Shown here in pieces: positions 32,690-42,940 of a DNA stretch of 64,000 nt; within the stretch, counting starts at the first letter, position 1, and each line of letters starts with the position of its first letter. This DNA is from Locusta migratoria (Eukaryota > Arthropoda > Insecta > Orthoptera > Acrididae): positions 155,303,323-155,367,322 of the forward strand of contig CM048745.1 in assembly GCA_026315105.1 (NCBI GenBank), in the 5' to 3' direction. The notes beneath the pieces are model-generated. The model had not been told where the DNA came from. It did no database searches and worked only from the letters and a program-made list of their open reading frames with translations. The translations under genes were made by a program, and so were the position numbers.

Positions 32690-34498
32690 TCGTGTGGTGG
32701 AAGAAGGTAGAACAGCAGGTTGCTGCTAAGGAGCTTGGTAAGGTGCAGAGATTAGCCTGCTTAGCCATAACAGGCGGAATTAGCAGCACACCAACTGCTG
32801 CGATGGAAACCATGCTGGATATGCCCCCATTACACCTTTAGGTCAAGATGGAGGCAGCGGCTGGTGCATACAGACTCAAACCCGGCAACAATTGGAACTC
32901 TTTGGGATATCCAGAATCACACACCTTGCAGGTGCGGTGATCACTGTGTCCCCAGTGGTGTAGGGGTCAGCGCAACTGCCTAGAAAGCAGGAGACCCGGG
33001 TTCGAATCCCGGCTGGGTACACATTTTCAGCTTTGCCCAATAGCAGTTGAAGTCATATATTCTATGAATATTAAATAATAACAGCTGCTGGATCAGAATG
33101 TGACGTCTGTTCTTTCCGAACAGACGCCACATGTATATATATAATATATGCCGGTGACGGGCAATGATCCTATCGTTAGTGGGGAGGGGTGGGCAAGTTT
33201 GAAGCCCTTACTCTTACGGGAATTAGTTAAACTACGAGTTTGAGTACTATGGGCAGGGCGAAGCTGGGAATTTGTATCTGACGGGAGGCGTGCATGGGTA
33301 GTCCTTGCAGGTGCGGTGATCACTGTGTCCCCAGTGGTGTAGGGGTCAGCGCAACTGCCTAGAAAGCAGGAGACCCGGGTTCGAATCCCGGCTGGGTACA
33401 CATTTTCAGCTTTGCCCAATAGCAGTTGAAGTCATATATTCTATGAATATTAAATATAGGAAAAGTTGGGGAAATGCCAGCCGACTATATTATAACAAGC
33501 CTTTCAATATAACAATTGGAAGTAGGGAGCAATGGAAGAAAATAGTTCGACACCGTACGGGGGATATTGTCTGGTTCACTGACGGGTCAAAATCCGACCA
33601 AGATATTGGGGCCGGGGTATATGGTGTGCAGCCAAGACTGGAGGACATCATCTCTCTAGGAAAACTGGCCTCAGTATTCTAGGCCGAAATCACTGCCATC
33701 AGGGCATGTGTGGAGGAGAATTTGCGTAGGTGCTACAAAGATCGTAGCATCTATACTTAAGACAGCCAGGCAGCCCTGAGATCACTGGCAGCTCCTGCAA
33801 CAAGGTCTAAAATTGTTGCAGAATGTCACAGGATTCTGGTGGAGCTAGGGGAAAGCAATAGAGTAAACCTATTGTGGGTCCCTGGCCACTCGGGGATCAG
33901 TGGCAACGAACATGCCGACAGATTAGCCAGGATGGGGGCAGAGACTCCATTTATTGGACCGGAACCTGTCCTGACAATCACCAAGGCAATGATCAAATTG
34001 GAGCTACGTAACTGGCTCAGAAGACAGCACATAGAATATTGGACCAAAGTCTATCAACAAAAACATGGCAAGGTAATGATGCCAAAGCCATGTTTTAAAA
34101 GAAGCTCTGCAATCCTGGGCCTGAACAGGAGAGAGATTAGACTCATGGTTGGATTGCTGACAGGCCATGGGAATTTCTAAAAACACCTACATACAATGGG
34201 AATAACAGAAGAGGACCCTAAATGTAGGATCTGTGATGATGTTGATGAAATTGCATCACATCTAATCTTCGAATGCATTGTATTGGAGAGTAAAAGGCAC
34301 AGAACATTTGGGACAACCAGACCAGAAGAAATTGTGTCTAATAAAGAACTGGTAAAGGTACTCCTTGCTCTGCTCAAGGGCATTGGTTGGCTTTACTAGG
34401 TAAACAGGGAGCAATACCGCACAATAAACAGTTTCGGTGCGGGCAGTGGCGGATTAGACCAAGACTGTTTTGGCTTCCCTGGAAAAATCTAATCAAAA
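32690..34498 (+). mobile_element. RNase H-bearing LINE, copy 2, split by SINE dimer
   Basis: The left part (32690-32923) encodes VWWKKVEQQVAAKELG and VQRLACLAITGGI, the region between RT and RNase H. The right part (33457-34498) encodes GDIVWFTDGSKSDQDIGAGV (RNase H start), LLWVPGHSGISGNEHADRL and the zinc knuckle CRICDD...HLIFEC. It ends with TCTAATCAAAAC. In-frame stops occur near 33680, 33757 and 34180. Closely similar to 13855-14763 where they overlap. Dead copy. Confidence 0.9.
32924..33456 (+). mobile_element. tRNA-derived SINE D, 154-bp repeat twice
   Basis: Segments 32924-33077 and 33303-33456 appear identical over 154 bp, 379 bp apart. Each has a tRNA-like fold: acceptor arms CCCAGT and GCTGGG, D-arm GTGTAGGGGTCAGCGC, anticodon arm CTGCCTAGAAAGCAG and T-arm CCGGGTTCGAATCCCGG. 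The 225 bp between them (33078-33302) look like SINE body. A dimeric insertion or tandem duplication within one SINE could produce this. It splits the RNase H LINE. Confidence 0.82.
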
Positions 34499-34850
34499 CA
34501 CCCCGTAACAGCCTGCAAAGGGTACTCGGCGGCAGCAGCAGCAGCAGCAGCAACAGGCGAGGTTATTGGGCGGACATGCGACCCGCAGGTACCCGGCGCA
34601 CGGTCTATTTTCTCGCTCGCACGCAGCCAGATAGTGAGTCAACAGTAGCAGGTTTAAACTGAAGAGGCGCAGCTACGCAACAGTCAGCTCTCGCCGTAGG
34701 CGGGCACGTAAACAACCAGCCCGTGGACGCGCCAAGGTCGCGGCCAGCCATCAAAACAGTAGTTACGTCGCCACTGCTCGCGATATGACAGCAAGTATAA
34801 CTCACTCTACTAGCCGACGTTCTTAATTTTGTGCGGCATATACATGGTAA
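34499..34850. other. GC-rich segment with CAG run
   Basis: A (CAG)n tract lies at about 34532-34554. No other element recognised. Confidence 0.45.
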
Positions 34851-34861
34851 TTTACAGCAGT

Positions 34862-36062
34862 GTTTTCCAACCTTTTCGAACATGCGACCCTCTTACAAAG
34901 AAAAAAATTTGTCTGGCGACCCCCCTTCTCAAGAAACGTAACAAAATACGACATTTCAAAGGAAACAGTCCTTTTGTTTCAGCTGTCTTAAATTGTTGGG
35001 CGACGTTTGTGCGTATTTTTAGGAACCAAAAAAATCCATTTTTACAAGTTTTCCGACAGAAAAACAGTTTAATTACCGAGTGTTTCGCTTTTCAGGCAAG
35101 GCTGAGGGGCATTATCTTCATTAAGGTCTCACAGTAATTTGTAAAGAAGTAGACCTTTTTCGAATTTGTCGGAGTGACTTATTGTATGATCTTTTATCTA
35201 TCGGTTGATTCCTGGAAACAGTTTTGAGACATTGAGCTTATTCTTGATTAACACACTGTTTTATAAGACAATCTGTGGTCTATTCAATTAATAATGAATG
35301 TTACACAAGGAACGTTAATTTTATGTAGGCATTGTAGTGTTTCAAGCACTAAATGCTTTCCCTAGTTAGATAATTTGACCAAATGGATTATTTTTGGTTA
35401 TTTATGCAGGTTTTCTGCCTTGGGCTATTTCTTTCACAGGTGAATGCCCATGCAAGGACCTCCTACTTCTCATGGGATACATATTTAAATGATACTGTGC
35501 GCTAGAATGAACTTTGTGGATACTCAAAGAGATGTTAAAGTGAAAGTGATGATATTGATGGTGTTTTCTTTTGTAATTAGTTACTAGAATTGACCTGAAC
35601 TTAACATGCTCTAAGCTTGGTCTCAGGAATTTGTATATCTGGATCTAAGAGTGTAAACCAGATGGTTGAGTTTACTGGTGATGCAGAAAGGGTTCAACAA
35701 ACCCCTGTTATTGTTCAAATATAAAAACTGTCTTCTCATTTTAGTAATGAGGCAAATTTCGACTGTGATACTTCATCTCTTCTGAGCATAACTTACATAG
35801 TAGAAATAGTCTGACGTCAATTATGGAAAATAATAAGTATCAGGACCTCTACCAATACATAATACAATAAACAACACATGAAGATGATTAATTATGTGAC
35901 AGGATTCTGAAATAAGTAGAATCACACGGTCACATCAAAGCAAACGTTTTAGTGCTACTCAACCTCTAGTTACTTTATGTCGAATGATGTTCTTCCAGTA
36001 ACGGCGACCCCCCCCCCCTCCCCCAATCCCTGGAGCAAGACCTTGCGACCACCTTTGGGGGT
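34862..36062. mobile_element. Possible hAT-like non-autonomous element
   Basis: An 11-bp direct repeat TTTACAGCAGT lies at 34851-34861 and 36063-36073. The left end GTTTTCCAACCTTTTCG with GCGACC-rich sequence, and the right end TTGCGACCACCTTTGGGGG, resemble hAT ends of the CAGTGTTTTCCAACC type. The terminal inverted repeat is poor and no transposase frame was seen. Confidence 0.45.
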
Positions 36063-36073
36063 TTTACAGCAGT

Positions 36074-37937
36074 AATGTCTGAAAATTTAATTCAACCGAA
36101 GTAAAGCACGCATAACGGTATGCAGTGTATCTCAAGCGATGCTGAGGGATCCGATTACGAAATTAAGATACTAGTCCACTAATATATCGACTAAAGCCCA
36201 TAAAAACTATGCCAAGTAAGTCTTCAGGTCCAGTGCGAATCATCTGCTAATTGCCCTGCATACAAAATAAAACAAATATACAAAACTCTTACTGCAAATG
36301 TGTGTGTAGGTATCTGAAACAGTATTTACCTTCATGGATGTAAATGCAATAAATTTCCAAAATCTGTTCCGTTTCAGTTTACAGTGCCGTCCTGCCGAAT
36401 GCAACTGCTGCGTGCTAACCAGTGCACGACAGTCTCAACATGCAGCAAACGATGGAAACAAAACGGCGACAATAACGCCGAATCATTTGTGGTCGTTTTG
36501 AGTGAAACGAACTTTACTGCGATATTTCATTATTCCTGGGAATAACTTGCAATACGAACAGCAACATAACATTTCTTGAAAGAAAAAAAAAAAAAAAAAA
36601 AAATTGATTTCCACAATAACGTAACGTTTTAACTACAAACCTGAAGTGTAGAGTAGTATACGCTGTTTCCAGTACATGTACTTACAGCAGTAAAATGTGG
36701 AATGGAACTACATTTCACAGTAAGAAACGAATCGAATGCGGTAAATTACAATCTGCAGCGGTAACGATCATTGCGACACATTACGAACTATATGATTGCC
36801 TTGAGTAAACCTTTGCTTCTGAAATTGCACTTAAAGACACATAGCTCCCGTTTAGACTGCGATTCGCAGTTAAATTTAGAGTCACAAACTGAAATCTCAC
36901 AAGGATTTTTCGAAAATATTTCTAATCAAAGACATTAGTAGCCTAAAAAAAGCGAATCTTGTACTGTAACTTCTTCCGAAACCCTTTGCTATCCTTACGA
37001 GACAATTTCTAATGTAATTTCCCTCGAAAACTACGAAAGGCACTTTACAGAGATTATTTCAGAAAGCACAGCACGAAGTGACGTCACACCAGTGTTGACG
37101 TCACACCTGTGGCATCAGTGGTCGGAGAGAACGGTTTGTAAACAAGCCTAAAGTCGCAAAAATTACTGTTGATTCCAGAAACACTTAAATGCATGACTTG
37201 TTTGAAACTATAAAACTACCACGATTAATGTACAGTTGTATATACCGAGAATATTAAAAAGAAATTCCTTGAAATTATTATGAACTACTGACAATAAAAT
37301 GTTCATAGCTGGTCAGTTATATTGTGCTTCCATGTTGTACCCGATGCTGTAAATGTCACTATTGTGCCTCTCATCTTTCCAGAAACTAACTCATTATGTA
37401 ACAGTAGTATGTGTGTGACTACTTCTGCATGGCAAACGAGGAATACTAAAGTAAACAAACGCACATGGTAGGAGTGAGTGCAGCTAACGGCCGAACTGAT
37501 TCAGTAGCGCTCTGCGATTTCTCATTTCTAGGTCTAGCTACTAGCATATGTTACATTAAGTGTACAAGCAACTACAAATGAATTTGTGATAAAATGTTGA
37601 TCAGTTTGAGACATAATGGGGGAAAATAAGGTATGTAGCCGATCAGCTACACTATTCATTAAAGGGTTAAGATGCATATGTCTACAGTGTGTACCGCTTA
37701 AGATTACACGCGTCTATTTAAACGCGATTCTCGAAATGCTGGACTTACACCCAGACCTTCAGATGTCAGACACTTAAATCGGTACCAACGTGGTATATGG
37801 ATAGAATATCAACCGAAACTTCTATATAATTCGTGCTATGTGCTGCCGTCAAGGAGAACATGCTTAAATTATGATCCTAAGTAGTACCTAACCTACGGAG
37901 CACAGGAAAAGCATAACTGTGAGAGCTAATCACGTTG
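36074..37937. other. Unassigned; A21 tract and two CRE-like sites
   Basis: An A tract lies at about 36583-36603. Two TGACGTCA palindromes lie at 37079-37086 and 37096-37103, 17 bp apart, the sequence bound by CREB/ATF proteins in animals. No gene is near enough to give them a role. Confidence 0.45.
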
Positions 37938-38231
37938 TGCTACCGTGGGCTAGTTAGTAGAGCCTTAGTTCTTCGAACAAAAATGTTCAAATGTTTCTAG
38001 AGCTTATGGAAATTAACTACGCGGTCATCAGTCCCTAAACTTAAAAAGTACTTATGAACTAGCTAATACTAAGGCCAGCACAAACATCCATGCCTGAGAG
38101 GGGATTCGACCCCCCCCCCCCTCCGACCATAGTGGCCATGCAGATCGTGACTGGCGCGCCGCAGACCGCTTGGCCACCGCGGCCGGCAGTTCATCGAACC
38201 GAAGGTCGTGGGTTCAAGCCCGCCTAGAGCC
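37938..38231 (+). pseudogene. tRNA-like sequence split by a SINE
   Basis: The left part has TGGGCTAGTTAGTAGAGC (A-box-like) and ends AGTTCTTCGAAC. The right part continues CGAAGGTCGTGGGTTCAAGCCCGC with B box GGTTCAAGCCC. Removing the SINE and one duplication gives a tRNA-sized sequence with the break in the anticodon arm. It may itself be a SINE head. Confidence 0.6.
37979..38187 (-). mobile_element. tRNA-derived SINE, family B
   Basis: Minus orientation, GTGGCCAAGCGGTCTGCGG A-box region. The B box is interrupted by a run of about 11 C/G bases near 38111. The target duplication is AGTTC(T/A)TCGAAC at 37967-37978 and 38188-38199. Confidence 0.9.
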
Positions 38232-38380
38232 TTTTTTAACTGCAGTACGTTGAAAATTGTTAAGAGTACCGTTCGGACTGCACAGCCACGTCAGCCCCAC
38301 TTGACGGTGTGGGCAAACACACGGTCCTCTAGCCACAACACGCACATCTGCTGAACGGCGGGGCTGCCTATCTAGCAGTC

Positions 38381-38385
<5 letters not shown>

Positions 38386-38422
<37 letters not shown>

Positions 38423-38441
38423 TACTACTACTACTACTACT
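38386..38441. repeat. Compound microsatellite (ATT)n(ACT)n
   Basis: ATT trinucleotides to about 38420, then ACT to 38441. The poly-leucine frame across it is an artefact. Confidence 0.96.
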
Positions 38442-38999
38442 TCAATACTTCTTCACGTATGGCGCAATTGAGTCTTTCTTCTGCGAATATACTCTACAGA
38501 TTTGCTACTTTCAAATAAAACAAAGCAGAAGCAAACTGCCGATTGCACAGTGCTATGAAATCCGAACAGTCCGTTTACATTTCAGGAACATGTTGTCCCA
38601 TGTAACACTCGGCGTACGTCTTTCGACGTAGAACAATTTGCAACTTCAAACAGGGGGGGGGGGGGGGGAAGAGAAAGAAATTCTCGCCACCAGGGTTCGA
38701 AGCGAGTACCCACGTGAGTTCAGCGCGACAGACCCCTACAGATACGTTTTTCCTGTGCTCCGTAGGACAGGTGTTACATACTGTTTCCCGTTTATGCACT
38801 TCCTCCTGGACGGCAGCACATCGCACGAATTCTATACAAGTTTCGGCTGATACTCTATCGATATACAACGTTTGGTACCGATCTGAGTGTCTGACCATCT
38901 GAAGGTTTGGGTGTTAGAAATATGCTATGATCCGAACAGGTGTCCCCCTTCAGTCGCGGAACAACTTAAGCCAGAAACCAGCAAGCGCATGTGTACGTG
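38442..38999. other. Unassigned; G tract
   Basis: A G-run lies at about 38652-38668. Overlapping frames on both strands have no recognisable domain. Confidence 0.4.
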
Positions 39000-39460
39000 T
39001 AGTGACAGTGAGCTACTGACCTGGGGCTGGCTTCCAGAACGCTTCATATCAGGCTGAAGACAGACTGCGGCAGTAGGCGGCTGGCACAGCTCCTGTCGAG
39101 ATATCAGCGGCGGCGCGGAAAGTTCTCGTTGGCCGACACGCCGCGTGATAGGCTGCCCGCGGGGGGAGGGGGGGGGGGAATCAGAAAGCGCGTGACGTCA
39201 GCGGCCCTACGTCACCGGTCTTGCGCAACCTCCACGCAGGATTGCCTGTTCGCGAGCAACCAGTTGTGATTCCAATCGGAGGCAGTTTGCCGCATGGACG
39301 TTAAGTCCGGCTCACCGTGGCGTTGCCGGGCAACGAGAACCAGTAACTAGCCAGTGGGTGACGAAGGCTGGAAGTATGAATGGGGTTTGACGTTTCTGAC
39401 GTCACCGAGAAAGGCCAACGCGCCGTTCTCCTCCTTTCTAATTACTCTTTATAGTCTACA
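39000..39460. promoter_or_regulatory. CpG-rich island with CRE and X-box-like palindromes
   Basis: CpG-dense sequence with TGACGTCA at 39193-39200 and 39397-39404, a second CGTCA-type site near 39210, and the perfect palindrome CGTTGCCGGGCAACG at 39321-39335, which resembles an RFX X-box (GTTGCC, short spacer, GGCAAC). A G tract lies near 39162-39178. Promoter function is inference only: no downstream coding exon was recognised, and a LINE begins at 39462. Confidence 0.3.
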
Positions 39461-39461
39461 T

Positions 39462-40100
39462 CTACATACATACTCCGCAATTCACCGTAAAGTGCGTGGC
39501 GGAGGGTACACTGTACCACTACTAGGCATTTCCTTTCCTATTCCACTCCCAAATTGAACGAGGAAAAAAAAAAGAATGCCTATATGCCTCCGTACGAGCC
39601 CTAATTTCTCTTGTCTTTGTGATCTTTACGCGAAATGTAAGTAGGCGGCAGCAAGATCGTACTACACTCAGCTTCAAATTCCTGCCCTCTAAATTTAATT
39701 AACAAAAATTCACGAAAAGAACGTCTTTCTTCCAGCGATCCCCACTTGAGTTGCCGGAGCATTTCCGTGACACTCGCGCATTGGTCGAACCTACCGGTAA
39801 CAAATCTAGGTGCTCGCCTCTGAACCGCCTCTACGTCTTCCTTCAAACCGATCTGCTGCGGATACCAAATACTTGAGCAATACTCAAGACGTGGTCGTAC
39901 AAGTACATCTTCCCAAAATTCTCCCAATAAACCGATGTCGGGTGTCTGCCTTACTCACAACTGTCCTTACATGCTCGTTCCATTTCATATCGCTCTGCAA
40001 TGCTACGCCTAGATATTTGAACGACGCGACAGCATCAAGAAGCTCACTACTGATGCTGTATTCGAACATTATAGGATTGTTTTTATCTACTCATCCAGTC
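39462..40100 (-). mobile_element. CR1/L2/Jockey-like LINE, 3' part
   Basis: The left edge CTACATCTACATACATACTCCG is the reversed family terminus (read as two parts). The minus frame at 39601-39927 encodes VRPRLEYCSSIWYPQQIGL, then TEMLRQLKWGSLEERR; 39884-40069 encodes FKYLGVALQSDMKWNEHV. It is closer to 13716 than to 8090. The RT core is absent. Confidence 0.87.
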
Positions 40101-40127
40101 AGCTTGTGCTCAATAGGGCCCCTAGGC

Positions 40128-40925
40128 GGAAAGTTTTGGGGTAGTTTTGATTTCTTTGATTTCTTCGATTCCTTATGTTTTTTGGGGGTGCTGAATCCGA
40201 ATCTGGCATTTTCCAACACTGGCTATAGAACCTATGCCAGGACCCACCGCCTTCGAAGAACCTCAGGCAGGACTCTCTTGGAAACGACAGCGGCATATAT
40301 AATTGATGCACATAATAATGTATTCTGTGTAATACAATTTAATAATATGTCTAAAATTTTCAAAATTTTGTCGGAATTTCAACTTTCTGTGACAATTTGT
40401 ACAATTTCTCCTTTTATTAATAACTTGAACTTCATGTAATTTCTTTTTTAATTTCGTATAACTTTACATATATGATCTAAAGAAGGTGTGCATAAAGAAC
40501 TGGGAGAAGCAGTGGATACCAGTCTACATTCTATACGACTTAGAACTTGTAGGAATTCACTAAATGTCAGCTTTTAATAATGAATTAGACTTCTTGAGTG
40601 GAAAAAGTGGATTTTAGCGGAGACAGCCAAAATACGCAAATTTTCAATTAGCGCTTGAGCCGGAACGCCTCGTCTAACAGCAAAACAAATAGTGAAATCT
40701 GTAGGAAATTTTATGGACTTCAATTTTGTACTGGGAGGCAATTTGTGAAAAGTTGATAGTTTCCGAGTTATAAGCAGAAAACCGCCGAAAAATGCTATTT
40801 TTTTAGAATTTTTGAATTTGTTTCAATGTTGCGTCACGAAATTTTGTTGGGAAATGCCAGATTCGGATTCAGCACCCCAAAAAACATAAGGAATCGAAGA
40901 AATCAAAACTACCCCAAAACTTTCC
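40128..40925. repeat. Element with about 80-bp inverted termini
   Basis: The left arm 40128-40217 starts GGAAAGTTTTGGGG and ends GGCATTTTCCAAC. The right arm 40846-40925 is its reverse complement except for a roughly 10-bp indel (TTTGATTTCT) and one extra G. The interior of about 630 bp is AT-rich without a recognised frame. It may be a non-autonomous DNA transposon. No clear target duplication. Confidence 0.7.
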
Positions 40926-41010
40926 TGGTAAAAATACATATTGACTGGACTATTATATCACATTGAGACAGGTGAAGTACCCTCAGACTTCAAAAAAATG
41001 TTATAACCCC

Positions 41011-41963
41011 AGAGGTTCCAACTTTTGAATATGGCACATAGTAATGCGACTTAATATCTATGAGCGGGTTAAGGAGAGGGGTAGTAGAGTTTTTGTTCAA
41101 ATTTGTTTGAGTTTTATTTGATGCTCTAGCCTTAACATTTTTCGTATTACCTATTGCTTTTGTGTGTTTCCGGCAGTCATCTAGGCCGCCACGTGATACC
41201 GAAATATCTCTAGAACACACTACACAGAAAACATGATTTTGAGATTTCGTCAAAGCCTTGAAACGAAGATATGCTTCATTATATACCTTGCGATGTTTTT
41301 CACAATGATACATAATCATTTTCAAGAGGATTATCTTTTATTGCAACAAATACTTCTTCACTTTGGGAAGAAACGAGATAACATTTATTGGTGATTTTTC
41401 TCATTTTACAAATAAGAAATGTCCATCACACCTCTGTACAGGACATCACACACACGAAATACCTAGGTTTGCAGATACAATTCAATAAAAAACAAAACCA
41501 ACACAGCGTCAACTCCTGAACTCAGATTAACGAACTAGGACATATAATGAACGTTTTTTATATTATTGCCCAACACTTCACGATTTTTCCTGTAGTTGCG
41601 CTACTATGAGTCAAGTGACATGCTGCAGTTTCATTGGCTGCGTCTAGATTCCACATTAGCGCGCCTTTGTGGTTTCATCTCGTACGCATCATTACGCAGT
41701 TATCGAGTTCGTAGATGTTACTATCAATACTGGCGATTTCCACAAGAACATGCTAGAAGGTGTTGTTCATAACCAGTTTCTTTTTGTCGATCACATCACA
41801 CCAACGATCTCAAAATGAACAGAGTTTTTGCCGACGGAAAACAAATGACACTAATTTGTTATTGAAACCTGAAAATCGGAATTCTAACCACACCAATCGT
41901 AAACTCCAAATTTTAAACAATTTTCGTAACAATTACGATTAAATCGTAATGGTTGGAACCTCT
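41011..41963 (-). mobile_element. hAT element with BED-finger remnant
   Basis: Terminal inverted repeats AGAGGTTCCAAC and GTTGGAACCTCT are perfect over 12 bp. Flanks are ATAACCCC (41003-41010) and GTAACCCC (41964-41971), an 8-bp duplication with one mismatch. The minus frame within 41325-41011 begins MKMIMYHCEKHRKVYNEAYL, followed by FCVVCSRDISVSRGGLDD and KHTKAIGN, a BED-type zinc finger (C-x2-C...H) as found at the start of hAT transposases. The catalytic region is missing, so at 953 bp it is non-autonomous. It sits inside the RTE-like LINE. Confidence 0.83.
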
Positions 41964-42616
41964 GTAACCCCTATTCCAAAGAAAGAAGGTGCAGACACGT
42001 GTGAAAACTACAGAACCATCAGTTTAATAAGTCATGGTTGCAAAATATTAACACGAATTATTTACAGAGGGATGGAAAAGCTGGTAGAAGCCGACCTCGG
42101 GGAAGATCAGTTTGGGTTCAGAAGAAATGTAGGAACACGGGAGGCAATACTCACTTTACGGCTTATCCTAGAAGTTAGATGAAGAAAAGGCAAACCTACA
42201 TTTCTAGCTTTGGAGAAGGCTTTTGACAATGTTGATTGGAATAAACTCTTTAAATTTCTGAAGCAAGCAGGAGTAAAATATAGGGAGCGTAAGGTTATTT
42301 ACGACTTATACAAAAACCAGACATCGGTTGTCAGAGTTGAAGGGTGGTGCTACAGAAGAATGCTGAAGATTAGGTGGGTGGATCGCGTAACTAATGAGGA
42401 GGTACTGAACAGAATTGGGGAGAAAAGAAATTTCTGGCATACCTTGACTAAAAGAAGGGATAGATTGGTAGGACACATTCTTAGACATCAAGGAATTGTG
42501 AATTTAGTGTTGGAGGGAAGTGTGTGGGGGTAAGAACCGCAGAGGAAGACCAAGAGATGGATACAGTAAGCAGATTCAGACAGATGTAGGTTGCCGTTCT
42601 TATGTGGAGATGATGA

Positions 42617-42855
42617 TGATCGTGCGGCATTTATGACCGTTAGACCCCAACTGGGGTCGTGTTCAGCCTGCCTGGTGCAAGTCTCTTTATCTGACGCCAC
42701 TTCGGCGACTTGCATGTCAATGATGATGGAATGATGATGAGGACGACACAACACCCAGTCCCCGAGTGGAGAAAATCTCCTACCCGACCGGGAATCGAAC
42801 CCGGGCCCCCTGCGTGGCAACCAACCACGCTGTCCACTGGACTACGGAGGCGGAC
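42617..42855 (-). mobile_element. tRNA-derived SINE, family E
   Basis: The minus strand starts GTCCGCCTCCGTAGTCCAG, TGGACAGCGTGG, with B box GGTTCGATTCCC in CCCGGGTTCGATTCCCGG. The exact 16-bp target duplication TATGTGGAGATGATGA at 42601-42616 and 42856-42871 is flanked by continuous RTE sequence. Head and body differ from families A-D. Confidence 0.93.
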
Positions 42856-42940
42856 TATGTGGAGATGATGAGGCTTGCCCAGGATAGGGTATTGTGGAGA
42901 GCTGCATCAAACCAGTCTCTGGACTGAAGACAACAACAAC

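Larger units (their letters stand above)
40940..42940 (+). mobile_element. RTE-like LINE with two insertions and a deletion
   Basis: The left part near 40960-41010 encodes ETGEVPSDFKK. After the hAT insertion it resumes at 41965 with TPIPKKEGADTCENYRTISL, then EDQFGFRRNVGTREAI, then EKAFDNVDWNKLF and YDLYKNQTSVVRVEG. At about 42340 it jumps directly to WCYRRMLKIRWVDRVTNEEV of the C-terminus, so the catalytic RT motif is deleted. The 3' UTR is split by a SINE and ends GACTGAAGACAACAACAACA. Dead copy. Confidence 0.9.

Noticed and set aside
32943..33014. Functional tRNA gene
   Set aside because: The fold is good, but it occurs in a repeated SINE with body sequence attached and lies inside a transposon.
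37079..37103. Promoter from paired TGACGTCA sites
   Set aside because: No transcript, coding exon or island is nearby; two palindromes alone do not support a promoter call.
41949..42182. Start codon of a separate gene at 41949
   Set aside because: The first codons come from the end of the hAT insertion; the rest is the RTE-like LINE.
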